A stretch of DNA of 64,000 nt from CAZDCD01 sp964503885 (GTDB taxonomy: Bacteria > Bacteroidota > Bacteroidia > Bacteroidales > UBA10428): the NCBI GenBank assembly GCA_964503885.1, contig CAZDCD010000005.1, positions 62,001 through 126,000 on the forward strand. Direction: 5' to 3'. Below the pieces are notes generated by a model that saw nothing but the letters and a program-made list of their open reading frames with translations, did no database searches and was not told the DNA's origin. Position 1 is the first letter of the stretch, and the number at the start of each line of letters is the position of its first letter. A program made the translations under genes and the position numbers. Of the stretch, positions 19,354 to 28,837 are shown piece by piece.

Positions 19354-19541
19354 AGGTGGTAAGAATGTCACAAAATATGTTAAAAAACGGTGCGGATGTG
19401 TAACAAAAAAGGCCTGAATTGCGTTATATAACATGTTGTGTTCATAACTAATCAGGGTTTAGTTCACATAAAAAGTATTTAGAAATTGTTCTCTTAGGGT
19501 TTTCGTATAATTTTTTTAGGTTTAATTTTTTAGGGTTTTTG

Positions 19542-19573
19542 ACCAGGGATCCGCACAAGATTCCTGGTTTTTT
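19542..19573 (+). terminator. Terminator for the receptor gene
   Basis: ACCAGG and CCTGGT form a stem followed by a T run. It overlaps the last bases of the convergent xseB gene, so it probably serves both directions. Confidence 0.65.
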
Positions 19574-19784
19574 ATTGATTTTCTTCCCCATCAATATTTT
19601 CCAGTATTCGTTCCACCTCAATTTCAGTCTCGCGCAGCTTGTTTTTACAGAATTTCATGAGCTCAGAGGCCAGCCTGATATTATTTGTGAGTTCATCGAT
19701 ACTGAGTTCATCGTTTTCGAGTTTATTCAATATCTCTTCAATTTTTTGCACAGCCTCGTTATACGTCAGATCTTTTTTTGTCAT
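19572..19784 (-). CDS. xseB: Exodeoxyribonuclease VII small subunit
   Basis: A 70-residue, highly charged helical protein (LTYNEAVQKIEEILNKLEN...LSIDELTNNIRLASELMKFC) with the family's length and pattern. Together with XseA it forms exonuclease VII, which degrades single-stranded DNA in both directions. The large subunit gene is normally adjacent, but the upstream neighbour here is a divergent nucleotidyltransferase, so xseA must lie elsewhere. Confidence 0.85.
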   Translation of the reverse strand: MTKKDLTYNEAVQKIEEILNKLENDELSIDELTNNIRLASELMKFCKNKLRETEIEVERILENIDGEENQ

Positions 19785-19886
19785 GAAGTCCGATTTTAGC
19801 GTATTCTAGTGTTCTTTTCAGTAAAGATACAGATAATTGCAGATCAAATTCATGGAAAGTCACTATTTTTGAAACAAAGAAGCGTC

Positions 19887-20672
19887 ATGCAAATAACCGG
19901 ACTTATTCCGGCAGGAGGCAATGCAGAGCGACTCGGCAAACTGCCCTGCAGCAAAGAGATACTGCCGGTGGAAATATCAGAAAATAATTCATCGGGTAAA
20001 AACATTATCGTAGTTTCCGAGCATTTGATCAGGGCCTATGCACTCGCCGGCATTGAAACAGCTTTTTTTATTCTGAAAAAAGGTAAATGGGATATACCGG
20101 AGTATTATGGCGACGGAAGCTGGGTGAAAATGCATACCGGATACCTGATCATGAATCACCCCTTTGGAGTACCCTTCACACTCGACCAGGCTTATGCATT
20201 TACCAGGGATTCCTATATTGCACTCGGTTTTCCTGATATTATCTTTCATCCGGAGGATGCAGTACTGAAGATCAAAGAAAAAATTGAGGGAACAGACACC
20301 GATATTATTTTGGGACTTGTGCCCATGGAAAAACCCGAAAAATCTGATATGATTGAGTTTGACAATTCTGGCAGCATCATGAATATTGTGATCAAGCAGA
20401 ACAGAACCGACCTGAAATACAGCTGGTTTATAGCTATATGGTCGCCAAGATTCTGGAAGTTCTTTCACGAAACCGTACAGAAAAACCTTAAAGACCGGTT
20501 GAACGGTAAAATGCATGAGAAGGAAGGAAAAATGCGCGAACTTTATCCGGGAGACATCATTGAATCAGCCATCAGACAAGGCTTTAAAACCGATTATCTG
20601 ATATTTGAGACCGGGCATTATACCGACATTGGTACACCCGATGACCTGAAAAACCTGACCGGCATAAAATAA
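19887..20672 (+). CDS. Sugar-phosphate nucleotidyltransferase-like protein
   Basis: Translation probably starts at the ATG at 19887 (MQITGLIPAGGNAERLG) rather than at 19809, because the nucleotide-binding loop follows at once; the product is 261 residues. GLIPAGGNAERLGKLPCSKEILPV corresponds to the GxGTRLxPxTxxxPKxLxPV signature with an altered GNAERL core, and YIALGFPDIIF matches the metal-binding D motif. The family transfers NMP to sugar phosphates (RmlA/GlmU-like). The altered signature means that the exact substrate is uncertain. A hairpin follows the gene. Confidence 0.75.
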   Translation: MQITGLIPAGGNAERLGKLPCSKEILPVEISENNSSGKNIIVVSEHLIRAYALAGIETAFFILKKGKWDIPEYYGDGSWVKMHTGYLIMNHPFGVPFTLDQAYAFTRDSYIALGFPDIIFHPEDAVLKIKEKIEGTDTDIILGLVPMEKPEKSDMIEFDNSGSIMNIVIKQNRTDLKYSWFIAIWSPRFWKFFHETVQKNLKDRLNGKMHEKEGKMRELYPGDIIESAIRQGFKTDYLIFETGHYTDIGTPDDLKNLTGIK

Positions 20673-20674
20673 GA

Positions 20675-20694
20675 AAGGCGCCTTTCGGTGCCTT
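20675..20694. terminator. Hairpin between convergent genes
   Basis: AAGGCGCC pairs with GGTGCCTT (one mismatch) around TTTC, immediately after the nucleotidyltransferase stop and before the convergent HU gene. It lacks a strong T run. Confidence 0.45.
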
Positions 20695-20742
20695 CCAATT
20701 TAACCCTAAGAAATTTACACTTAACCAACTAGTTAACCCTAA

Positions 20743-21009
20743 CTATTTTAGTGCTAATTCAGCGCCTGGTTTAAATTTTACAACTTTCTTAGCAGGAATT
20801 TTAATTTCTTTACCGGTTTGAGGGTTGCGTCCAGTTCTGGCACTTCTCTGTGCTACTGAGAAAGATCCAAAGCCAACAAGGCCTACCCTGTCACCCTTTT
20901 TCAGAGCACCAGTAACAGCCTTAATGGTTGCATTTAAAGCTTTTTCACTAGCAGCCTTAGTTAAACCCGACTGTTTAGCGATAGCATCAATTAATTGTCC
21001 TTTGTTCAT
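20743..21009 (-). CDS. HU-family nucleoid protein
   Basis: An 88-residue HU/IHF protein. It starts MNKGQLIDAIAKQSGL and carries the DNA-binding arm around the family motif GFGSFSVAQRSARTGRNPQT. It binds and bends DNA without strict sequence preference. Length is exactly typical. It is followed by intergenic DNA and appears monocistronic, with its promoter in the AT-rich region upstream of 21009. Confidence 0.95.
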   Translation of the reverse strand: MNKGQLIDAIAKQSGLTKAASEKALNATIKAVTGALKKGDRVGLVGFGSFSVAQRSARTGRNPQTGKEIKIPAKKVVKFKPGAELALK

Positions 21010-21371
21010 AATTCAAAAGTTTTGTTAATACTCTAGGTTAAAAATATAAAATAGAATCCTTCTTTAAAAGTATTTAAGAGTGAAATAATTAACCGAAAAC
21101 CATAAGTTATTAACCGTTTTGAGGCAATTTATCAACAATTTGAAGCTTTGAAACCTTTGCCAGTACTGGAATTTGGGCGGAAAGAAAAATTCGGGCGCTT
21201 TGTATATAATTGATTTTCTTTTACTTACAAGAATATGACATATGGTAATAATTCACACATACATGAAATCCGAACGGTTTGTCATACCGGGTAATGCCAG
21301 TTGTTGGGCGACTATTTTTGTCGGAAAAAACAAGAATTTTATGGTCCCTTTCCAAAATATACCCGACCTAT
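21010..21371. other. Intergenic region
   Basis: AT-rich spacer that holds the HU promoter. No gene or strong structure was seen. Confidence 0.5.
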
Positions 21372-22442
21372 TTAATCAAAATTGAGACTAAGCTGTTTTG
21401 GTCCGGTTTCTTCAGTAGAGTTTGACAGGGATAGTCCGAGCAGTCTGATGCCCTTATTTAAGGGTAAAAGAATCTCTGCCAGTTCAACCGAGGTTTGATG
21501 GATCATTTTCTCATCCATGGGCTCGGCATGGCTCCGGCTCCTGGTAATCTGTTCAAAGTTTTCATATTTTACTTTCAGGGTGAGGGTTCGCCCCCTGAAT
21601 TGCGCTTTCTTCATCCTTCTGACCAGGATCAGTTCAATATCGAGTAATTTATGCAGGATTTCCTGTATGGTGATAATGTCTTTATCAAATGTAAGCTCGG
21701 CACCCAGCGATTTTCGTATTCTTTCGGGCTCAACAGGTCTGTTGTCAAACGCTCTGGCAATGTCGTAATAAAACGAACCCACTTTACCGAAAATACGGAT
21801 GAGTTTATTTCGTTCGAGTTTTTTGAGGTCATATCCGGTAATAATTCCCATACTGTGCATTTTTTTTGCAGTTACCTTCCCCACTCCGTAAAAATCCTCA
21901 ACCGGAAGTTTTTCTACAAAGGCCTCAGCCTCTTCGGGTCTTATCACGAAAAGTCCGTCGGGTTTACCGTAATCAGAAGCGATTTTGGCCAGGAACTTAT
22001 TCGAAGATACTCCTGCAGATGCCGTAAGCCGGGTTTTTCCCCTGATCTTTTCTTTCAGTTCTTTTGCGATATTGGTTGCCGAAGGATTGTTCATATGATT
22101 CTCTGTTACATCGAGAAATGCCTCATCGAGTGACAGGGGTTCTATAAGGTCAGTATATTCTTTATAAATGTTATAGATCTGGTCTGATATACCTTTGTAA
22201 ACATCGAACCGCGGATAAACAAATACCAGGTCCGGGCATTTTCTCCTTGCCGTAACCGAAGCCATTGCAGATCTTACTCCGAATTTTCTTGCTTCATAGC
22301 TTGCTGCAGCAACGACACCCCTCGGATGGTCGCCTCCCACTGCAACAGGTTTTCCTTTCAGTGTCGGATTGTCGCGTTGCTCCACCGATGCATAGAAAGC
22401 ATCCATATCAATATGAATTATTTTCCTGACCGGAATTTCCAT
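21372..22442 (-). CDS. dinB: DNA polymerase IV (Y family)
   Basis: 356 residues with the palm motif IHIDMDAFYASVEQ (catalytic Asp), the second catalytic motif SLDEAFLDVTE, SAGVSSNKFLAKIASDYGKP, the helix-hairpin-helix region (VEKLPVEDFYGVGKVTAKKMHSMGI) and the little-finger domain (GRTLTLKVKYENFEQITRS). It ends with QLSLNFD, resembling a beta-clamp-binding tail. Role: error-prone bypass of DNA lesions. No LexA-like box was recognised upstream. Confidence 0.95.
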   Translation of the reverse strand: MEIPVRKIIHIDMDAFYASVEQRDNPTLKGKPVAVGGDHPRGVVAAASYEARKFGVRSAMASVTARRKCPDLVFVYPRFDVYKGISDQIYNIYKEYTDLIEPLSLDEAFLDVTENHMNNPSATNIAKELKEKIRGKTRLTASAGVSSNKFLAKIASDYGKPDGLFVIRPEEAEAFVEKLPVEDFYGVGKVTAKKMHSMGIITGYDLKKLERNKLIRIFGKVGSFYYDIARAFDNRPVEPERIRKSLGAELTFDKDIITIQEILHKLLDIELILVRRMKKAQFRGRTLTLKVKYENFEQITRSRSHAEPMDEKMIHQTSVELAEILLPLNKGIRLLGLSLSNSTEETGPKQLSLNFD

Positions 22443-22763
22443 ATTCTTTTAAAATGAACTACCTCGCAGCAAAGCTGTTAAGGTATCAAAAAAGAAATTT
22501 TTTTCTATCGCTGCAACCAGCGGAGTATCACCCTGCAGCGTGCCTTTCTGCAGACAGGGCTGACAGGTTAAGCTCATTTATCCCGATACATTATCGCTAT
22601 CGGGACTATTCCCTTCGGTCATGAGATAGTTCGTTCAACTTACCCACGAAAATTATCGGGGTCCATTCACTCCGTTTTTGAAATTTGCGTTTCACGAATA
22701 AATAACGAATTTAGTACATCGAACCGAAATTTATTGCGTTCATTAGCCATACAGGTTTGAAAT
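22443..22763. repeat. Intergenic region with second copy of a dispersed repeat
   Basis: It contains CCCGATA/TATCGGG (near 22580-22605), the segment ATTCCCTTCGGTCATGAGA, TTCGTTCA, and TTTTTGAAATTTGCGTTTCAC. The last three recur, in the same order, in the 16.56-16.73 kb spacer. No gene is seen in the stretch. Confidence 0.5.
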
Positions 22764-23423
22764 ATGAGTATAAAGGTTACAGATGATGGTTCCCATACCC
22801 TATTTGTTCCGGGCATCGGTGAACATTATCATTCAGTTAGAGGTGCGCTAACCGAATCGCTCCATATATTTATACATCATGGTTTCAACCATTTCAAAAA
22901 AGACAGCATAACAGTTTTTGAGATGGGTTTTGGCACAGGACTGAATGCATTCCTGACTTTTCTGGAAACCGAAAAAAGAAAAATCTACACCACATATTAC
23001 AGCATTGAACTTTATCCACTGGGTTCCGAAGTCTATTCTCAATTGAATTATCCCGTTCTGATCAGTGGCAACAATTCATTGAGTGGAAAATTCATGACCA
23101 TGCATACGTGTAAATGGAACACCCTTATCAGGATAAGCAGCCGGTTTACCCTTTTCAAGATACAGGGAAACATACTGGATTACAAGTTTTTAAAAGGCTA
23201 TGATGTGGTTTATTTCGATGCCTTTGCACCGGATAAGCAACCCGAAGTTTGGGACGCTGCAGTGTTTGAAAAAATTTATCAGCATCTTTCTCCGGGTGGC
23301 AACCTGACGACATATTCTGTCAAAGGCGAAATCAGGAGAAGGTTGCAACGTGCCGGATTTATTGTGGAGAAGCTTCCGGGACCATCGGACAAACGTGAAA
23401 TAACAAGGGCTGAAAAAATATAA
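22764..23423 (+). CDS. MnmD-like tRNA 5-methylaminomethyl-2-thiouridine methyltransferase
   Basis: 219 residues. The N-terminal SAM-binding part has SLHIFIHHGF and VFEMGFGTGLNAFLT (glycine motif), and the characteristic MnmC/MnmD block VVYFDAFAPDKQPEVWD is followed by SPGGNLTTYSVKGEIRRRLQRAGF and KLPGPSDKREITRA. In E. coli this domain is fused to an FAD oxidoreductase in MnmC; here only the methyltransferase is present, as in many other bacteria. It would perform the last methylation of the U34 wobble modification. Confidence 0.85.
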   Translation: MSIKVTDDGSHTLFVPGIGEHYHSVRGALTESLHIFIHHGFNHFKKDSITVFEMGFGTGLNAFLTFLETEKRKIYTTYYSIELYPLGSEVYSQLNYPVLISGNNSLSGKFMTMHTCKWNTLIRISSRFTLFKIQGNILDYKFLKGYDVVYFDAFAPDKQPEVWDAAVFEKIYQHLSPGGNLTTYSVKGEIRRRLQRAGFIVEKLPGPSDKREITRAEKI

Positions 23424-23564
23424 ATTATCTCATTTTGTTGATCCGAAGTACCTGAAATGTCGAACAAATCTGTAAAGCTTTATGTTGATAATGATTGTAA
23501 AAAGAGTTGTATCTTTTTTTATCAAATCAATCCATTATTTGTATTTTTACTAAATTATAAAGTT

Positions 23565-24032
23565 ATGGCATTTTTAAAAGAAGGTAGCAAAGCACCTGCC
23601 TTTGAAGGCAGGGATCAGGATGGTAAGACCATCAGGCTTGAAGATTTCAAAGGAAAGAAAGTGATCGTGTATTTTTACCCCAAAGATGATACACCAGGTT
23701 GTACCGCTGAGGCATGTAACCTTAGAGACAATTATTCATACTGGTTGAATAAGGGGTACGAAGTGATCGGCGTCAGTCCGGATAACGAAAAATCTCATGT
23801 CAGGTTCAGGGAAAAACACAACCTGCCATTCAACCTCATCGCCGACCCCGAAAAGAAGATAATCAATGTGTATGGTGCCTGGGGTGAAAAGAAATTTATG
23901 GGGAAAAGCTTTCATGGTGTGCTGCGGTCAACCTATGTCATCGACGAAGAAGGCACTATTGAAAAAGTAATATCGAAGGTCGATACCAAAAAACATTCGA
24001 CACAGCTCATACAGGAATTGAACATCGGTTAA
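23565..24032 (+). CDS. Thiol peroxidase, BCP-type peroxiredoxin
   Basis: The frame begins at 23457, but the natural start is the ATG at 23565 (MAFLKEGSKAPAFEGRDQDG), giving 155 residues. The peroxidatic Cys lies in YPKDDTPGCTAEAC, with the second Cys of the five-residue spacing used by BCP enzymes. It reduces hydrogen and organic peroxides using thioredoxin. RecA follows after 21 bases on the same strand. Confidence 0.93.
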   Translation: MAFLKEGSKAPAFEGRDQDGKTIRLEDFKGKKVIVYFYPKDDTPGCTAEACNLRDNYSYWLNKGYEVIGVSPDNEKSHVRFREKHNLPFNLIADPEKKIINVYGAWGEKKFMGKSFHGVLRSTYVIDEEGTIEKVISKVDTKKHSTQLIQELNIG

Positions 24033-24053
24033 TCCAAAAATTAAAACTATACA

Positions 24054-25070
24054 ATGGCCAAAGAACAACAGGACAATACCATCAGGCAGCAGAAATTGAA
24101 AGCTCTGGAGCTGACGTTAGGTAAAATTGAAAAAGACTTCGGTAAGGGTGCCATCATGAAGATGGGTGATCATGCTATTGTTAATGTGCCCTCAATCCAT
24201 TCGGGATCCATTGCCCTGGACATGGCTCTGGGCATAGGGGGTTATCCCAGAGGAAGGGTAATTGAAATCTTCGGTCCCGAATCGTCGGGAAAGACCACCC
24301 TTACTATCCATGCAATCGCCGAAGCCCAGAAAGCCGGTGGCATAGCGGCCTTTATTGATGCGGAGCATGCATTCGACAGGTTTTATGCACAGAAGCTTGG
24401 CGTTGATGTGGAAAATCTTTTTATTTCACAACCTGACGATGGTGAACAGGCACTTGAGATCACCGACCATCTGATCCGTTCGGGTGCCATTGATATAATA
24501 GTAATCGACTCGGTTGCCGCCCTTACTCCAAGAGCAGAAATAGAAGGGGAGATGGGTGATTCGAAAATGGGATTGCAAGCCAGGCTTATGTCACAAGCGT
24601 TAAGAAAGTTAACAGCCAACATCAACAGGACAAATACCTGCTGCATGTTTATCAACCAACTAAGGGAAAAAATCGGGGTTATGTTTGGAAATCCTGAAAC
24701 TACCACCGGTGGAAATGCATTGAAATTCTATGCAACGGTTCGGGTTGATATCCGAAAAATAAGCCAGATCAAAGAAGGCGAAGAGGTACTGGGAAGCCGT
24801 ACCCGTGTTAAAATTGTGAAGAATAAACTTGCTCCGCCCTTCCGGAAAGCCGAATTCGATATCATGTATGGCGAAGGCATCTCTCGGGTCGGCGAGATCA
24901 TCGATCTGGGTGTCGATATGCAGATCATCAAGAAAAGCGGGTCGTGGTTCAGTTACGGAGATACCAAACTGGGACAGGGACGTGATGCTGTGAAGACCCT
25001 TCTGAAAGATAATCCGGAACTTGCCGAAGAACTTGAATCGAAGATCAGGGAGCAGTTGAAAAGCGACTGA
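24054..25070 (+). CDS. recA: Recombinase RecA
   Basis: 338 residues. Walker A GPESSGKTT, Walker B IDIIVIDSVAAL, the MAW block MGLQARLMSQALRKL, INQLREKIGVMFGNPETTTGGNALKFYA (loop L2 region) and the C-terminal domain are all intact. It forms nucleoprotein filaments for strand exchange and the SOS response. It sits 21 bases after a peroxiredoxin gene, so the two may be co-transcribed. Confidence 0.97.
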   Translation: MAKEQQDNTIRQQKLKALELTLGKIEKDFGKGAIMKMGDHAIVNVPSIHSGSIALDMALGIGGYPRGRVIEIFGPESSGKTTLTIHAIAEAQKAGGIAAFIDAEHAFDRFYAQKLGVDVENLFISQPDDGEQALEITDHLIRSGAIDIIVIDSVAALTPRAEIEGEMGDSKMGLQARLMSQALRKLTANINRTNTCCMFINQLREKIGVMFGNPETTTGGNALKFYATVRVDIRKISQIKEGEEVLGSRTRVKIVKNKLAPPFRKAEFDIMYGEGISRVGEIIDLGVDMQIIKKSGSWFSYGDTKLGQGRDAVKTLLKDNPELAEELESKIREQLKSD

Positions 25071-25257
25071 TACTCTTGATCAAATTGCCTGAACTCAGCA
25101 TTTCAAGCCGCTCGTGCGAAGCCCGGAACGTATTTCCCCCGTTCTTTTATGACGACAGTGCATAACATCATTGGTGCCGGTCTGTTCAGGAAATGAATCT
25201 TACAGTAAGTATATTCTGTTGTGATTGAACGCTCCGGTACCGGACCACTTGTTTACC

Positions 25258-27000
25258 CTATCCTTTTAGTATTTTCTTCAGCTCACCATACGGAAGCTTC
25301 TCATCCGGGTGTTCCTGATGAAAGCCTGTCCAGTATTCATGAATGGTGGATTTTACCTCACGGTGCAACACGAGCAATCCGATTAAATTGGGTATTGTCA
25401 TAAGGGCTATAGTGATATACGATAGCGACCAAATTACGGTGGTGTCTGCTATAGCAGCCAGGAAAAATCCAGCGACGTAGATGATCCTGTAAATGATCAC
25501 GTATTTTGTACCCCACAGAAAGGTCACCGCCCTGTCGCCGTAATACGACCATGAAATTGCCGTGGAAAATGCAAAAAGCAACAAACCTATGGCCACGATA
25601 TATTGGCCGTAATCGCCAAAAAGACTTCTCTTGAACGCTTCTGACGTGAGCGGTGCACTGTGGATCAGCGAACTTCCCTCAAAATAATAATCTGATGTTT
25701 CCGCAGTAATTTTACCATCCGAAACCGGTATCCGGCCCGTAAATGCGCCCCCTGATTTATTATAAACACGTACGCCCTCAGCCAGGGAGCGGGCATGGAT
25801 AATAGTTACCGTGTCTTTTACAATTCCGTTCTCAACCGACAATTCACCGTTAAACAGTTCCAGGGGCTGCTCATCCCTGATATGCAGGATAAGTTTCTTT
25901 TTATCTGCAGGATCTTTGTCATCATAAGTTCCCTGCAAGATTTCGAGGTCGGTATACTGGAATCTGTTCGGTATTTTATCTTTCCAAACACCCGAGGACA
26001 GGAGCGCCAAACCTGTAAGCGAACAAATTATTATGGTATCCACAAAAGGCTCGAGAATAGCCACCAGTCCTTCCGAAACATGCTCATGAGCCCGCGCTGC
26101 TGCATGGGCAATCGGAGCAGATCCCTGGCCGGCCTCGTTGGAGAATAGGCCACGGTTCACCCCTTTTTTGAAGGCATAAATGAATCCCGCGCCCAGAAAC
26201 CCTCCTGTAGCTGCCGACCCTGTATATACATCTGAAAATATGGAAAAAATCGAAGGAATGATGTTGGTGTAATTGTAAATAAGCACTCCCAGTACACCTA
26301 TAAAATAAATAATGGCCATAGCAGGTACGAGTCTGGAGGTTACCTTTGCAATCCTTTTTATACCCCCTATAATTACCAGTGCAAGCAAGAAAGCGAGAAC
26401 TGCCCCCGTGATATAGCCTTTGATCCCGAATGCCGAAAACATGGCATTTGAAATGCTGTTTACCTGGGGAAGATTACCCGTACCGAATGAGGATAAAATA
26501 GTAGCAAATGCAAAAAAGATACCCAGCCATAAGCCGGTTTTAAGTATCCTTCCGTTTCCCAGTCGGATATTCAGCCTTTCCTTCATATAATACATAGGCC
26601 CTCCTGCCATTGTTCCGTCTTCAGTTTTTTCCCTGTATTTATGCGAAAGGGTAACTTCCACAAATTTAGTGGTCATTCCCAGTAAAGCTGTTACGAGCAT
26701 CCAGAACAACGCCGCCGGCCCGCCGACATGAATGGCAAGGGCAACCCCTGCTATATTCCCCGTCCCTATGGTTCCCGATAAGGCAGTGGACAATGCCTGA
26801 AAATGAGAGGTATCTCCCTCATCCCCTCTTTTATCAAACATTCCGCGTACATTCTTTACCGCATATTTAAAATACCTGATCTGTGGAAAACCCAGAAAAA
26901 CAGTAAAAAACAGACCTGTTCCCAACAGCAGGTATACAAACCAGTCGGATGAACCCAGGTATTTATCCGCCGCAAGAAGAAAATCATTTATCGCATGCAT
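25258..27000 (-). CDS. Sodium:alanine (AGCS family) symporter with extra domain
   Basis: 580 residues with about ten or more membrane segments and AGCS landmarks: LSTALSGTIGTGNIAGVALA (signature), GGPMYYMKERL, NRGLFSNEAGQGSAPIAHAAA. It should import alanine or glycine with sodium. The family is usually about 450-490 residues; here a hydrophilic, beta-rich insertion of about 110 residues (about 346-460, KLILHIRDEQPLELFNGELS to GGAFTGRIPVSDGKI) precedes the last four helices. The insertion is in frame and looks native, not frameshifted. It probably faces the periplasm or cytoplasm; its role is unknown. Confidence 0.9.
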   Translation of the reverse strand: MHAINDFLLAADKYLGSSDWFVYLLLGTGLFFTVFLGFPQIRYFKYAVKNVRGMFDKRGDEGDTSHFQALSTALSGTIGTGNIAGVALAIHVGGPAALFWMLVTALLGMTTKFVEVTLSHKYREKTEDGTMAGGPMYYMKERLNIRLGNGRILKTGLWLGIFFAFATILSSFGTGNLPQVNSISNAMFSAFGIKGYITGAVLAFLLALVIIGGIKRIAKVTSRLVPAMAIIYFIGVLGVLIYNYTNIIPSIFSIFSDVYTGSAATGGFLGAGFIYAFKKGVNRGLFSNEAGQGSAPIAHAAARAHEHVSEGLVAILEPFVDTIIICSLTGLALLSSGVWKDKIPNRFQYTDLEILQGTYDDKDPADKKKLILHIRDEQPLELFNGELSVENGIVKDTVTIIHARSLAEGVRVYNKSGGAFTGRIPVSDGKITAETSDYYFEGSSLIHSAPLTSEAFKRSLFGDYGQYIVAIGLLLFAFSTAISWSYYGDRAVTFLWGTKYVIIYRIIYVAGFFLAAIADTTVIWSLSYITIALMTIPNLIGLLVLHREVKSTIHEYWTGFHQEHPDEKLPYGELKKILKG

Positions 27001-27227
27001 GAGAGGTAATTTTCGGTTAGCACTTTGCTACGAATTTACAAATATAGTAGAACAGATAAGATAGCAAAGGGTCCCGGAATCATAAATATGAAAAGACCTG
27101 TTTAACGCGACCCTTTGGAAAAATAATGCTTTTTTTAATGAATACTTTATACTTTTTTCGTTTACTGTTTATAACATTTCATGCATTTTTTGGATGAATG
27201 GAAACTATTTTATATTTTCGTTTCCAA

Positions 27228-27779
27228 ATGATTGATGCCGTCAATAGCAAAAAACGGATCTTAGATGCCTTCGAAAGGCATTTTAAGTATTTCGGACTGA
27301 AGAAAACTTCGGTTGATGAAGTGGCACGGGAACTGAGGATCAGTAAGAAAACGATATATAGTCACTTTAAAAGCAAAGAAGAAATCTACAACCGGGTAAT
27401 CAGCCATATTTCAGAGAAATATTACAACACCCTGGCCGCCAGGATGGAGAATTATGAAACCTTCGCACAAAAAATAACCGAACTGATCATGATAATTTTC
27501 AGAGATGCCAGGAACTGGTTCAGAAACAGTAATGATGATTTTGATTTCAAATACAAGTTTGAAATCGCTGAGACGGCTTTCAGAGAAGCATACAGCAAGC
27601 TGCTTGATACACTCATCAGGTGGGGTTCTGAAGCCGGGGAATTTGAAGCTAAGGATCCCCATCTGACAAGCTGTTTGGCTAACGGCATAATCACTGCAGG
27701 CTTACAGCTTCTCACCCAGAATACCAACCTGCTAATTGAAGAGAAAATCGCTGAATCCGTGATAAAGCTGTTGAGATAA
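27228..27779 (+). CDS. TetR-family transcriptional regulator
   Basis: The frame opens at 27198, but the ATG at 27228 (MIDAVNSKKRILDAFERHF) is the natural start, giving 183 residues. The helix-turn-helix is clear: YFGLKKTSVDEVARELRISKKTIYSHFKSKEEIYNRV. The ligand-binding half is variable and unrecognised. The stop lies only a few bases from the convergent acyl-ACP thioesterase gene; the symporter gene diverges upstream. Confidence 0.88.
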   Translation: MIDAVNSKKRILDAFERHFKYFGLKKTSVDEVARELRISKKTIYSHFKSKEEIYNRVISHISEKYYNTLAARMENYETFAQKITELIMIIFRDARNWFRNSNDDFDFKYKFEIAETAFREAYSKLLDTLIRWGSEAGEFEAKDPHLTSCLANGIITAGLQLLTQNTNLLIEEKIAESVIKLLR

Positions 27780-27784
27780 TTTTC

Positions 27785-28531
27785 TTAATCGAACCCGACG
27801 AGTGCCTGAAAACATAGATTTTGAGTATTTTTACCTTCAACAATAAGCGCATTCTCTTCAAGCCTGTTCTCCGTAAACATAAATATTTCTTCACCAAGAA
27901 GCACTTCGTGAACATAATTCATCTGCAACGTCCTCACCATACCTTTTCCCAGGTGGTCTTCCGGAAGAATGTTAGTAATCCACTCCACATATTTATTGCT
28001 ATTCACATGGTTATTCAGGTCAATATCACCGAAACCGGCAACCACCCTTCCGGCCAGTTTCTTGCAGTCGGCCTTTATTTTCACAAGCCGCAAGTCCAAC
28101 CCATGCCTGTTTTTATTTTGTGTAAGGAAATGGGTATGCGGGTCGGGAAGTGTTGGTCTTTTTGTCGTGAGATCGACCAGCAACCAGTATGAAGTTGCCG
28201 CCCCCAGTATTTTTCCTAAATTACTTTTAATGTAAAAGTCCCGTACATAACACAACCCGTCAATATCTTTAGGCCAGGTTTCGATGATCAGTTCATCTCT
28301 CCACACCGGGTATTCATTCATATGCACCCTGAGCCTTGTGAGCATCCAGGCTACCGAATTTTTCTGCATATATTCAATTCCAAAATCAAGATGTTCTGCA
28401 TGCTTCCAGGCAGCCTCCTGGATAATTGCCGTGAGGTAATTGAGTTTTAGTCTGCTGTTCCGGTCAACCATAAAAGATCTTACTTCAAACTTTTCTTCAA
28501 GAATGTGCTGGTATTTCTTTGCCTTATTCAT
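27785..28531 (-). CDS. Acyl-ACP thioesterase
   Basis: 248 residues forming two hot-dog domains as in FatA/FatB: first FEVRSFMVDRNSRLKLNYLTAIIQEAAWKHAE with VAWMLTRLRVHMNEYPVW, then FGDIDLNNHVNSNKYVEWITN, the catalytic Asn/His block. It releases free fatty acids from acyl carrier protein. It converges with the TetR gene. Confidence 0.88.
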   Translation of the reverse strand: MNKAKKYQHILEEKFEVRSFMVDRNSRLKLNYLTAIIQEAAWKHAEHLDFGIEYMQKNSVAWMLTRLRVHMNEYPVWRDELIIETWPKDIDGLCYVRDFYIKSNLGKILGAATSYWLLVDLTTKRPTLPDPHTHFLTQNKNRHGLDLRLVKIKADCKKLAGRVVAGFGDIDLNNHVNSNKYVEWITNILPEDHLGKGMVRTLQMNYVHEVLLGEEIFMFTENRLEENALIVEGKNTQNLCFQALVGFD

Positions 28532-28837
28532 CGGTTGTATTGATTAGCGGTCACCAAAATAAAAGAATTCACCCGACCTGTAAAAGCAATCGGCGATAAT
28601 TTCTTCCCTTCCGAGATTACAGGTTAGGTATTTCATGTTAGAAATAAATTGAATACCTTAGTCAATTTATTGTACATTTCTTCGAGCTAAAAAATCCGCT
28701 GCGTCAATGAGACGTGACATTTTGTGCGGGTTTTAATAAACGGTTGAAGAATTTATTGCAGAGGGCATTTTGCAAATAATGAATATATACTTAATGATCT
28801 CATTTTTGCGTTATTATATATCTAATGCGTGACGAAT
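28532..28837. other. Intergenic region
   Basis: AT-rich spacer between divergent genes. No gene, repeat or clear hairpin was seen. Confidence 0.5.

Noticed and set aside
19440..19540. Repeated TTAGGGTTTT-like stretches near 19.5 kb and TTAACCCTAA near 20.7 kb
   Set aside because: Low-complexity AT-rich runs around terminators; no telomere or array structure.
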